Shown in pieces: positions 25,513 through 38,500 of a DNA stretch of 64,000 nucleotides. This DNA comes from Mytilus edulis. Lineage: Eukaryota; Mollusca; Bivalvia; Mytilida; Mytilidae. Under the pieces are notes generated by a model, which had not been told where the DNA came from, searched no databases, and saw only the letters and a list, made by a program, of their open reading frames with translations. The position numbers were made by a program, and so were the translations under genes. Positions within the stretch are counted from its first letter, which is position 1; every line of letters begins with the position of its first letter. Where the stretch lies: contig NC_092345.1 in assembly GCF_963676685.1 (NCBI RefSeq), positions 30,899,585-30,963,584 on the forward strand. Direction: 5' to 3'.

Positions 25513-25789
25513 GGGCTACCATTTGATTATTAGGGGTATGGTTGGGGGCTAGGAGGATATTTGAAAAAGGCAAGATAGGAGATTTAAGTAAAATGAAAAG
25601 GCAGAATGAGACACTTTGCCAAAAAAAATGCAGGATGACGATTTATCTAAAAGAAAAGACAGGTTAAACTAATAAAAAGACAGGACCGAATAGAGTGAAA
25701 AATAAAAAGGAAGGACAGAAACTACAACCAAAAAAATGCAGGACAGTTTTTTTTTCATCCTAGACATCATAAAAATCAAATGGTAGCTC
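25513..25789 (+). mobile_element. MITE, family D (copy 1)
   Basis: Ends gggctaccatttgattatta and ataaaaatcaaatggtagct form an inverted repeat of about 20 bp. The interior is A/G-rich with 'ggcaggac'-like units ('gacaggaccgaatagagtga', 'ggaaggacagaaactaca'). Copy 2 is at 55604-55889 in the same orientation. No transposase; target duplication unclear. Confidence 0.75.
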
Positions 25790-25799
25790 CCAAGTTTAC

Positions 25800-27160
25800 A
25801 AAAATGTACATCAACACGTTAATTTTTTTGAACAAATGACAACAACATAATAAGATATGCCATATCTACATATTGCTGAAGCAGTTTCCAAAAGTAAGAA
25901 CAACAAATGGAAGTGTTTAACGCCTTGAGTGGCCATACAGCCCTCGAACGGTCGGTAAAGAACAAATAAACATAGATGTGTAGATACAATTCCATTGAAA
26001 ACTATTTTTGCTATGATCTTCCATTTTGAGTCTATATATTTCTCTTTCGGCTCTCATTTTCAATATCTTAATATATTAATTAATAATATAATAATATTAT
26101 ATAATTATATAATAATATAGCTTAACTCGAAACACATCTCTAACTCGAATTTTTATCGAACTTGAACTCGACGATTTGACACATTCGACTTTGGATGTTG
26201 TTTTTTTTTTCATTAAAAAGCTAATGCATTTTGTCTCAAACTTCACATAAAAAATGCTCGTTCATATTTCTGAAATACTTTTTAAGTGTATTTCTTTTAT
26301 TTCTTTTGGTTACAGTATGTTTACCTCACTGTATGAATTTGTATGTTTGGTATATTTCTATATAGCCGAACTGTTTTACCTGTAATTATACAATCTAATT
26401 CCAAATTGAATTTTAACACCAATTGCAAAATTTGTAAAATTGAAAATATATTGTCTGAATAATTCATAACATGTATATGTTTTGATGTAAGTAAAGTCGA
26501 ACATTGGTCTTTGGTCCAAAATAAAAAAATCGTGCATAATGAGTTCGCATGCATATGATATGTATTCATTGATAGCACGGGCATTTCTTATCACCCTCTG
26601 TCTGTTTGCCTTTGGTTGGAGGTAAAATATAAAATATAAACATTCGCAATGAGGATCATAATTTCTTGTAAAATAGTGTATATAAAGGAAAAACCTTCGA
26701 TGAAATATATTGATGATGTTGCGTGTGGATTTGATGTTGCATGCGGATTTGATTTTGCAAGTGGATTTAATATCGAGACAGATTTGAGGTAAGTTTTACT
26801 GATTTTCTTACGCGATTCCTTTTTTTCTCTTAACCTTATGTTCATCCTTGTTCACACACATGCATGTATTACAACATTTTGCCCGTACATTAGATGTCTC
26901 TTTATGATACACATTACGGTTTCTTACCGACCCTTATTTGAGGTTTTTCAGAGATCCAACATGACGTTTCTCAAAAGCATTGACAACAGCACTGTAAATC
27001 GTCAAGATCGTCGTTTGCCCAAAGAAGTTTTAGATTTACTAGTTATTTTTTTCTTATTTTTCAAGCCAACATTAAACAGTGACCAATCATGTTGTAATGC
27101 ATATTTATTTAACAGGTTGTACTGGCGGATCAGGATTTTTGAAAGGGGGACGTTATTACC
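25800..27160. other. Unannotated stretch with an AT palindromic island
   Basis: No supportable gene. 26068-26115 is nearly pure A/T with many short palindromes (aatatattaattaataatat...). 26725-26770 repeats 'gttgcatgcggatttgat' about three times. Confidence 0.4.
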
Positions 27161-27345
27161 GAACAGAACAGAACAGAATAGAACATATTTTATTTCCAAT
27201 TAAGGGCCCACAGGGGTCATACAGAGCATACATGAATAAGGAAAAAGAATATTGATTTGCATAGATACATAGATACAAACAATATTTTTACGTCAGTTAC
27301 AATACAATTACTAACTCATATTCACTTTAATAAATTTACCATTAC
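27161..27345 (-). mobile_element. LINE-2 3' UTR, severely 5'-truncated
   Basis: Reverse complement of 48900-49090: 'ccaattaagggcccacaggg', 'catgaataaggaaaaagaat', 'gatttgcatagatacatag', and the same pentamer tail (gaacagaacagaacag here, ttctgttctg there). Confirms the family of 20530-20985 and 48230-49090 and its simple-repeat terminus. Confidence 0.8.
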
Positions 27346-27799
27346 CAATAATTGAATATATACTACCAAGCAGAGCAAGGTAAATATGTTTTTTGAGGGG
27401 GGGGGTCTATTTTTATTATGAAAAACAAAAGATGTATATATTTTTTAGCAATCAAGCGGGGTGCGTACGCATCCAAGTTCCTTGATCCTTGTATTAAACT
27501 CCATATTTAAGTCTTCTGTATACAATAATTGGAACATGTTCATGAATAAAGCAGCAAATTTCCCGAAGGATTAATATCCCTAAACTGATATACCAAAATG
27601 TTACCTAAAAAGGTTTTCAAAATGGACAATTTTCTAACTTTTTTAATTAAAAAAAAAAACAAAAAAAAAAACTATCACAATATCGACATATTTGTTTATG
27701 AAAAACTGTTCGATGTTTCTATGAATTTAAGAAAAAAAAATTATACAAAAAAGAATGTCATATTAACTCTGAAACGGCCGAATCAATGCAACACACCTT

Positions 27800-28300
27800 A
27801 AGTTTTTGAAAGATACTACATGTGTCCGATGGAAGTTAAACGTTAATTTATCGAAGACAAAGGTTGTGTTCTGCAAACGGAAATCAAGAACATTACCAAA
27901 ATTTCAAATATTTAACCAGTCTATTGAAATTCAAGATTTTTATCAATATCTAGGACTAACCTTTAATTACAATAGTTCATTTGCAACAGCGAAGAAAAAA
28001 AAGTCTTAGCGAACAAGTACAGAAAGCTCTTTTCAGTCCCAATACAAAGATACGTAACCTCTCAAAACCTGTCGACTTACAACAGTTAAAACTGTTTGGT
28101 GCACTTGTACTTCCAATTCTGACATATTGATATAAAATATGGGGATTCGGAAACAATTACATGTTGGAAAAAATCCATCTACAGTTTTGCCGGAATGTGT
28201 TGAAAATTAGATCGTCGACATCAAATTTTATGACATATGGAGAACTTGGTCGTACACCAATAGATACTGTAATAAAATGTCGAGGGGGAGGGGGGATGTA
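27800..28300 (+). mobile_element. LINE-2 reverse-transcriptase C-terminal fragment
   Basis: Frame 27806-28009 encodes WKLNVNLSKTKVVFCKRKSR, then IFNQSIEIQDFYQYLGLTFN, the 'K-T-K...YLG' region that follows the RT palm. A frameshift at 28000 is followed by remnants of 'LSEQVQKALFS' and 'LEKIHLQFCRNVLK'. Inactive fragment. Confidence 0.75.
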
Positions 28301-29240
28301 TGAATTTGAAGTCTTGGAGTAAGTCTGGACAATCGAATTATGAGGAATAGCTCATGTAACTTGTATTTCTACGTTATAAGTGCTATTTTAGATATCAAAT
28401 GAAAGACAATTATTCGAACACACCGTTTGGATTTAACTGTTGTGTCTTTGGGTCGGACAGCAATTAAGAGTTGAAAAATCTAAAAAAAAATCGAAAACAG
28501 ATCAGAAACTGAATAATTTTTAATCAATAGAACATGTATCTTTGAACTGAAGACAGAGGCAGCTCATATTTTTCCTTTTTTCGATATTTCTTGCATAAAT
28601 GTGATTATTTTGTTTTTGACAATAACAATATTTGAATTTTATTTTGAATTTAAGAGTGCATTTTTGTGCCGATTTACGACATGACATTGTAATATTCATT
28701 ATTTATTCTTTCGAACTCAAAATTTTACCAATACTAGTCAAGACAATTTGAAACATCAATGTATTTACTGTATTCTAAGACCCAAGTCCGTGCCACAAAT
28801 GATTTAAGTTCATTATAAAATGAAATATTTTTCAAATGTAAATATGTTATATATATATATATCTTTCCTAAACGAAGCCGTGGACTGGTAAAGTTTATTT
28901 AAGTATTTTGTACATCAACTTCGAGTATAGTTCAAGTAACATCATACGGCCATTAATTTATTAACACTTTTAATGAACTGGTAAAGTGCGAAATTGAAAT
29001 GACCTTCACCGTGTCAAGAGAAATTGTGAGGAACTGAAGGGTTGACAAAATTTCGAAAATTTAACAACTAGAAAAGCCGTCCGTTGAGAAAATTGATATC
29101 TTAATACGATTTAGTGTATTCATAACCAATTTATATACAATGATTATTTTCTGTACTTATTGTTCATCTTAACACTAAATTACACTACCTACCCATTTAA
29201 CGAGACCATTTATTGATATGTGAAAAGTACATCTTAACTC
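28300..29240. other. Region upstream of the Sohlh2-like gene
   Basis: No gene seen. A short (at) microsatellite lies at 28848-28862. Probably contains distal promoter sequence of the gene starting at 29306. Confidence 0.4.
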
Positions 29241-29245
29241 TCCAT

Positions 29246-29251
29246 CACGTG
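29246..29251. promoter_or_regulatory. Palindromic E-box CACGTG in the proximal promoter
   Basis: 55 bp before the ATG of the Sohlh2-like gene. bHLH proteins bind CANNTG, so self-regulation is possible; that is inference from position alone. Confidence 0.35.
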
Positions 29252-29305
29252 ACTGTAGGCCAAGCTCCACTTTAGAAATAGATTCTCCGCAGAACAGCGT
29301 TAGAA

Positions 29306-29578
29306 ATGTCGTCCAGCAGAACATCTAGACGAAAATCTGACAGAAAAAGCAAATCTAGGTCTGCAAAAGCGAAGAAAAATGTCGAAGTTGTTGATCACGA
29401 GATAGAAACATATGAGGACGCCCGAGATGTTTTTTCATCCATTCTTGAAGAAACTCACAAATCCGACGAGAAAATTGACGATGAAATTATAAGCATTGCC
29501 AGTGATACATTGCTTTGTTTAGAGGAAGTGTATTGCGATTCGAATTCGACACAAGACATGAGTCCAATTGGAAACTGG
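29306..29578 (+). CDS. Sohlh2: Sohlh2-like exon 1
   Basis: ATG in context agaaATGtc; 91 codons in phase 0, donor ACTGG|GTAAGG. Basic start followed by an acidic helix-rich segment (YEDARDVFSSILEETHKSDE). Mussel-specific in my comparison: vertebrate SOHLH2 begins near the receiver-like domain. Confidence 0.8.
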
Positions 29579-32500
29579 GTAAGGTTATACGGAATAGTTG
29601 CGGTTGTTTTCTTATCCAAGTTTCTTTCCAGTCACATCATTATTATAGATTTACCATTCTGTACTGTTTATTTTGTTTACGAACTGGAGTAAAGTTCACA
29701 TTGATTGATTGCATTTTCCTCTTTTTCTAATGTATTTTTGTTGTTGAAAACAGATGAGTATTGACACGGATCGCTTTCCTACCTTTGCTATAAGAGACGG
29801 CGTGCCAGTGTCCCCTTCCACTGTCCCCCTTTCCCCGACTCTTTGGTTACATATCAAATAGATTGGCGAAAAAGCTTAGCTTTCTATTGGAGTTTTTTTC
29901 AGCGATTTCAGGAAGAACACCCAAAATATTTTCAAATTTCTAATTTTCAATTTTGAAACATCCCCATTTTTGGGCTTTATCTTTATGTATAGTTAGACAA
30001 TAAATATACCCAAAAGTCCTGTTTATAAGTTTGAACTGTTTGCATCTTGCAGTAGATCCGATTTGAAAAACTTTTCCCCGATTAGATATTTTCAAAAAGC
30101 ATAAACTCTGACCGGGTATACACAAATTAGTAAAGAACTATCGAAACGAAATCTGATTCCAAAATTTAGTAACGCCAAGTTTTAGATATTTGAATGATAC
30201 TTTGGCTCTCAATACTTACTAATCACGACTTTAATAAAATATTTGATGCAAGTTTCCAACCCAATCTTATATTTGACATCTCAAAAACTGACCCATTACA
30301 GCGGCACTTCTGTAAATTCGGAATATAGGAACCGAAGTTACCATGAACCGTACCAGGAATTTGAGCCTCTCATGCATATTTAAAAAAAAAAAGCGATTAC
30401 TTTGCTTAACGCGTTGCAGGGACATGAAAATACCGGGCGTCCGTCCGTCCGTCCGGTATAGTTAGCAAGTCTCGTGTGTATAATTCTTGCCAGATTTTTT
30501 TATGCATCGTATATAATCAGTAATGTCTTTGACACTTTCGTAAATAAGTCCTGATCAAATATTTTTAACCAGTTACGCCCCTTGGAAATATAAATCATAA
30601 TGGAAATCCATTGTATTTGCGCTGAAGCTTACATTTCTCTCAAGATATTAATTAAAATGTTCGAGAACAAGTGCCTTTTTTAGTTATTGTCCTTGAATAG
30701 ATAAAATATGTGCAATGCAGGGGACATTGGAATTCTGTTCTTTTATCGAGAATAAAATTATTATAATTATGTACCTATATGAGGGGGAGGACAGGGGTAA
30801 GGGAGACAGGGAGAAAGGAGAAAGGGGGTAGGAGAAAGGAGAGGAAGGTTGGGAGAAAGAAGAAAAAGTTGGAGAAAGGAGAAAAAATAAAATATCTCTC
30901 CTTTTAAAAAATGATCTAATATTTCAAGAAAAAATATCTCAAAAGGAGATGTTTTATTCTAATGGGAAAAAGGAGAACGGGGGTAGGAGAAAGGAGAAGA
31001 GGGGTGGGAGAAGGGAGAAGGGTACCCCCTGTCCTCCCCCTCCTATATGGAAACTGGTATTTATAAGACCAGGAACGACCACACTCTATAACAACCTGCA
31101 TGAGTGTTTATCACATCGCCTTTCATGTCACATAAGTCGTAAAACGATATCAGGATATGGTGGTTTAGTTGTTAGTAACGTTGTTACATCAGATGTTGAA
31201 GCCTTCGCTCCTTGGCTTAATTTATGATGAAACATGATGATGTCCGCGGGTCTGTGCTTGTCGTAGCCGTAATGGCCTTACCCTTGTTATAATTCGGGTA
31301 GCTCCTAGTTTTAACATGATCTGCTGCGAACACGTTTTTTGTCAAAGTGATGTGGATGATTGAGCATCTGAGCATACATGTGCAAGCTACACACAAACAT
31401 ATGTTTTTAGGAGGGATATTGTTACGATACTTTTTTCATGTCATTAAAGATGGCATAATTTGGAATCTATACTATTAAACGAGAAGACCTCATTTTGTGT
31501 GTCGCTTCTCTTCCTTCCACAATAAATCAATCATCATTCCTCTGTGTCCTATAGGTAACATGCATAGTCGCATTTGTCATCCATTCTTATGATTATTCAG
31601 ATTGTGTTATTTCAGGAGACTTGTCTCTGGAAAAAAACCCGGTGACATACCTATATATACACCTGGAAAAAAGTATTGCAACACCAAATTGAAATTGAAT
31701 TAAAAAAAAACACTCATTATTTTTTTGTGATATAATTTGGTAAAATAGAACTAGTTAAACATTATTTAAGTAACACCTGAGTTTAATCAATAAATATCGA
31801 CTCGATAAGTTTTTATCTGCACATGCAGCTACTGTACCCGTTAACAGCAAAAAAGATGTTTTGATCCTCATTGTTTTCAGCACTTTAAATAACCAAGTTT
31901 TTAAAATTATGTGATTGATACCTTATAATGGGTCCTTGACAACTCTTAACTGCAGCAAGATGGCAGATTATCAGTATAAGAGAAGCAGGGATGTCGCTGT
32001 AACAACTGCACGCATTGTTGGTCATCACCATTCCACTAAAGTCGTTTTGAGAATAAAAATCAGGCAATAAACGCTGTAAAATACCTTCCGAGATAATGAA
32101 GACCCCCTATACCATTTGCTAGAGAAAATCAAGCATAATGAAGGTTGGTCAGAAGGAAACCCATTGCATACAAGACAATCCTAAAATGAGAGTGGTGGCC
32201 ATACAAGAGCCTTTTGACAAGAACTGTTCGAGATTAACTCATCGCTACTGGTTACCGTGCGATAATACCATTTCGGAGACCTTTGCTAACGAGCAGACTT
32301 ACAGTTTTCCGTATCCAATGTAGTGCAGAGCTCGCCAAAGTTGGAAATTAGCATCGTGGAGGAAGATCCAATGTTCAAATGGAATTTGGTTCATCTTCCT
32401 TGGTCCGATCGTAGCCCGGCTTTGAACCATATTGAGCTTATATGGGACACTATTGGGCGGAAAGTGAGCGAAAGGACACCCCAATTCAAACACAACATGA

Positions 32501-35500
32501 AATAAACAATTCCCTTCATCAGAAATGGTTGCTGCTACCTTAGCAACAAATTAGTCGATTTATGGCTGGAATCAGAAGACGTTAAGATGCGGTTATCCGT
32601 TTGAATGGAGGCTGCGCACAAAGTACTAATTCTTTGGCGTATAACGATCAACCATGATGTGAACAGTCATCTGAAGATTAATTTTGAAATGTCTGACATT
32701 GTAAAGTTCGACTACAGTGAAACTTGTCAAATGCGTTTTTTTGTACAAAAAACACTTCATTTTGTAATTAAAATTGTGGTTATATAAATCATTTTTTTTT
32801 TTAAACATTTTTTGTTCGTTTCAATTCCAATGTTATCGTGAACTATGTTTCAATAATAATATACACATATTTCATTATATTCCATAAAAAAAAAAGAGGC
32901 TGATTTTTCAAATTTAAAAAAATAAGGTGTTGCAATACTTTTTTCCATGTGTATATTTTATTTTTTTATTAGACATTTTCATTCTTAGATAGTGATAGAA
33001 GGCACGAAACAGTGGTCTACACGGGAGTCGCAAGCCTTTTCAGTGTAACACGTATGGTTGTTAAGAGGTATTCTCAAATTTATGCTCTCCTCGACAAACT
33101 TCATATGTTAAATTCCTTGTGTGCTTTTGTCGTATGTATGTGGTCGGAGACGCCACAAAGTTGAAAATGCCTCCTAACAATCATGTTTTTTACACTAAAT
33201 AGGCTTGGCTCCTATGTTGACCGCAGTTTCATGTCTTCTTTACAAACCCAAAACGAAAGTTACGTAATGGAAATCTAGGCGATAGCAATACATCGGAATG
33301 TCATCACAGTCATCGTGATGTAAAAACGGAATTTGAACTTGCAGGTCTGTTAATAGATAAAACCTCAAAAGTTTAAGGTTACTTTTTTTGACAATTTCCC
33401 TTCGGACGATTGATTTTGCAGAATTTTAAATTTTAAATAAACGATACATGTGTCTCTTCATGAAAGCATTCACCACAGCGTAGCATTCACCGATTTGCAA
33501 TATTTGATCAGTTGAATAAGAAAATTGCGATTTAAAAAATGTACATACCATACGAAGCGGCGACAATGACTCCACTCAAGCTTAACCGGACAACTCTCAG
33601 AACCCATTGTTCTGTTTGTGTAGATTACCAGCCGTTATACACGTGTGTAAAAAAAAGTCCGGACCGCCCTTTTCGATAACTTTTCTCGTGCACGCACCAC
33701 CTTCTTTAATAAATAACGGGCTTCATACTCTAATTCATATTTCATGGATCAGTGAACAAGGTTAAGTTTTGTGGTTAAGTCCGTATTTCAGATATTTTAA
33801 AGGTACACATGCCCAACTGGCAGGTGTCATCTGACCTTGACCTCATTTCCATGTATCATCAACAGGTCAACTATATTTGGTGTTTGAAAATATTAAACGA
33901 TTTACATGTCAGTCTGGCATGTTTTATTTGACCTTGACCTTGTTTTAAGGTTCATTGCTCAATGTTTATTTCTTTGTCTGTTTATTTAATACTAATAGCA
34001 ATAGGTCAAAGTTCTATATTTGGTGTATGGAATGATAATAAGGTGTATTATATGGCTGTCTGACAATTCTCATCTGACCATGACCTCATTTGCATTTGGC
34101 GAGATCGTGTTAACTTTTTTTTTTTTTTTACAGGGATCTGAAATGAATACTTTGTTTTATTTTACAGGGATCTGAAATGAATACCGTTTGTTTTATTTTA
34201 CAGGGATCTGAAATGAATACTTTATTTTACAGGGATCTGAAATTAATATTTTATTTTACAGAGATCTGAAATGAATACTTTATTTTATTTTGCAGGGATC
34301 TGAAATGAATACTATCTCTCTTGTATATACCAAATATTTTAAAATTTCAAGGTCTCATGAATAGTAGCAACCCCTCTGAACTAAACTATCTGTGCAAGTT
34401 TATAAGAATTATTATTAAATGTCTAGAATCTCCTGTGTAATTACTTTATGTCTCTATTTTTACATTTGTATTTAAAATTTATACTGTGTTAATTTATTTG
34501 TATATGTCTCTGTACCATTGTACTTTGGTTTACGAGAATAAAGAGATATATGTAATTGGTGAAGGTTTTTTATTTTACAGGGATCTGAAATGAATACTGT
34601 TTTATTTTACAGGAATCTGAAATGAATTGTTTTATTTTACAGGGACCAGAATGGAATGATAAAAAGGTGTATTATATGGCTGTCTGACAATTCTCATCTG
34701 ACCATGAGCTCATTTGCATTTGGCGAGATCGTGTTAACTTTTGTTTTTATTTTACAGGGACCAGAAATGAATACTTTGTTTTATTTTACATGGATCTGAA
34801 ATGAATACTTTGTTTTATTTTACAGGTATCTGAAATGAATACTGTTTATTTTACAGGGATCTGAGATGAATACTATCTCTCTTGTAATCGGTGGAGGTGA
34901 CGAAGCTGTTCTGTTGAAGAGTAAGATTCAGCAGCTGACCAACTGTCACGAAATTCAAATTTGTAAACAAGAGGAATCGTTTGAGTTGTGTAATAACAAA
35001 GGATTTGTTCTTGTCTGGTTGCTGATAGACATGCCTGTTGGGCCAGATATACTTAGTTTAACTACATCTATTAGGTATTTTAAACTCACTTATGTCTTAT
35101 TAAGTTGATTAATACCTTTGACCAGCATCTTTATTAGGTAGGCTACACCATCCATGCATATACATTTACATTGTTTAAATGATCTTTCATATGTATTCAA
35201 AAAATCAATTCACTAATTGACAGTTAGTCCTATAAGGAACACTGCTAGCCGGTGTTAATATCAGCAATGCCTATGGAGATAATAGGAAAGGAGTAAGTTT
35301 TTAGGATAAAATGAGGAGTGTTGATTGCAAAACAGAGAAAAAGACGGGTCATCCATTTTTACACTTCTTTTCACAGTGTTTGAGAATAGTTCCTTTTTGC
35401 TAATATGTTTATTAATGAAAATGACTTGACTGGTTTCGATTGGACATATTCAAGTTGGTACACCTAGATGGTGAAACTAAAGGATATTTGTTGAACAAGA

Positions 35501-38500
35501 TCGCAATGAAGACCGATTTTAAGCTCACCTGGCCCCAAGGGCGAAGTGAGCTTTTCTCATCACTATCTGTTGTCGACCGTCGTCGTTTACTTTAAAGAAA
35601 ATCTTCTCCTCTGAAACTACTGGACCAAATTTAACTAAACTTGGCTACAATGATCAAGATGGCCGCCATGGCTAAAAATAGAATATAGGGGTAAAATGTA
35701 GATTTTGGCTTACTTCTCTGAAACCAAAACATTTAGAGCAAATCTGACGGATAAAATTGTTTATCAGGTCAAGATCTATCCACCCTGAAATTTTCAGATG
35801 AATCAGACAACCCTTTGTTAAGTTGCTGCCCCTGAATTGGTAATTTTAAGAATATTTTGCCTTTTTGGTTATTATCTTGAATATTATTATAGATAGAGAT
35901 AAACAGCAATAATGTTCAGCAAAGTAAGATCTACAAATAAGTCAACATGACCAAATTTGTCAGTTGACCTGTTAAGAAGTTATTGCCCTTTATAGTCAAT
36001 TTTTAACAATTTTTCGTACATTTTTTACAAAAATATTCTCCTCTGAAACTACTGAGACAAATTTAAACAAACTTGTCAACAATCATCATTAGGGTATCTA
36101 GTTTTGAAATTGTGTCTGATGATCCCACCTCAGAACCAAGATGGCCAACATGGCTAAAAACAGTACATAGGGTAAAATGCAGTTTTTTTGACCCCTTAAG
36201 GAGTAATTGACCTTTATTGTAAATTTTTAACAATTTTCATATATTTTGTAAATTTTTACAAAATATTTTCCACTGTACCTACTGGGCCAAGTTAATTATA
36301 GATAGAGATAATTGTAAGCAGCAAGTATGTTCAGTAAAGTAAGATCTACAAACACATCACCATCACCAAAACACAATTTTGTCATGAATCCATCTGTGTC
36401 CTTTGTTTAATATATGCACATAGACCAATGTGAGTGACACAGGCTCTTTAGAGCCTCTAGTTATAGAACTGTAACAATGTTATGATATTTGTATCTTGTA
36501 AAGTAAAGCATTAATAGAAATATGAAAATAAAAATATATGTTTTAGATATGCAAGTAAATGTAACAGAGGAACAGTTATAATAGGTGTAGCCAATGATAT
36601 TTCTTCAGGTAAATTAGTTTTTAATTGTAAGCAATTAATATAGAAACATATGCTCACACTGTCTGACATTTGAACCAAACTGACTGCTTAAAAAGAAAAA
36701 TTATTTCAAAATTCTTCTTTTATTAATACTTAAAACAAGTCTATATCATAGCTAATGTCCCTTTGATATTTAAAGTTGTATGCTTTCTGATTTGGCTGCC
36801 CCAGTTCGAAGGGATTATGTTCACCATAAGCAGCTTTTATTTAGTGTTTTTCATTTACCATAACTATTTCACTATTGTAGTTGATTTGCGGCGTCATGGT
36901 ATAGATGAGATTGTTCTTGAACCTGTGGAAGAAGATCTCATCCGACAGAAATACTCTAAATGGACATCGATCACCATTATTCCTGGTTAGTTTCTACTTT
37001 TATTGTTTTTTTCTATGGTGGATCGTCCTGAACATGCATGAAATATTTGACACTGGACATTAAGCAACCAACAATCAATCAATCTTTTGGGGATTAAAAA
37101 GCACTGAAGCAAAAATACATATGATACATAGATACAAATCAAATATATCAAATCAAATTATTTTATTGGTGTAAAATTCAAATATTGGATTTGTTTCCAA
37201 GACAAACATGACAATCATTACAAACATACAATATTGAAATTAAAACAACATTCATATTCTATAAGACTATAATTACAGTAAAGTTGATATAAAATTGAAG
37301 CTGAGAAAATATAAACTGGTTGTAAAGACTCTTCTCTTACAATTGCTTTTGTTGTTGATCTAAGCTGTTAAGCTTTTGGTGAGACAAATGTCAAAACATT
37401 GGATCATGGTTTTAAATGATAGAAGATTTTACCAGCTAAATGTTTCAAGACAAAAAATAAAGAGGCATTTTGTTTTCATTGGTAATAAATAAATAAAAAT
37501 AATATATACAATACTTTATGAGATATTAGCCTAGGATTAATTTCACCATACCTTTTGCAGACTCTGATTTAAAATTTAATTCCCTTTTGTATGATAATAT
37601 TATCAACACCCATCTTATCAAAGCAAAAATCTTTGGTATATTTTATTGTTTACAATTGACGTGAAGAAAAAAACTGTTTTCAATAGTTTCTCTTTTCATA
37701 TACATACAGAAACATTATACAAGGCTTAATATTTGTCTGCCCACAAAATTAATTGTACATATTTATGGAAGGAATAAACAATTGTAAAGTTCTTTTTGAT
37801 AGATTTGGATGGTTCTGAGATGCACATTAAAGAACTTCCATCATCTTCTGAAAACCCTGGGACTCCAATGTCACCCTCTTCAACTATATGTGCAGAACAA
37901 CCCACAAGAGGTGGATTTAGGTAACTATATGTGCAGAACAACCCACAAGAGGCGGATTTAGGTAACTATATGTGCAGAACAACCCACAAGAGGCGGATTT
38001 AGGTAACTATATGTGTAGAACAACCCACGAGAGGTGGATTTAGGTAACAATATTTCTTGTTTCATACTACTGTAAATTCAGAAATTATTGTAATGTTTTT
38101 ATTATTGCAAAAAATGTGACTGGGTTATAATCACAATAATTTAAACTTGCAGATTGAAATACAGACTTTGAATCAACACTTTTCTTATAACGAAATGACC
38201 AATGCCCAGTTCTTCATTCTGAATGATAATTTTGTTAACCAATGAATTCTTGCCATAAAACTTTTGAAGGTTTGTATCAGGACAACAATCCCAAGGATAT
38301 CCAAAAACATCTGTTAACCAATGAATTCTTGCCATAAAACTTTTGAAGGTTTGTATCAGGACAACAATCCCAAGGATATCCAAAACATCTTCCAAATAGA
38401 AAGTATACATAGAGCATTGTTAGATCGTATTTAAAGTAAGTGATATTTGGAGACTGCTAAAATGTGTACTATTATTCTAACTAAGATTAACATCTTTTCT

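Noticed and set aside
29754..29861. Possible alternative exon 2 (MSIDTDRFPTFAIRDG...) after 'gttgttgaaaacag'
   Set aside because: In frame with exon 1 but stops after about 35 codons, has no conserved sequence and no good donor; the conserved domain begins at 34857. A short isoform cannot be excluded.
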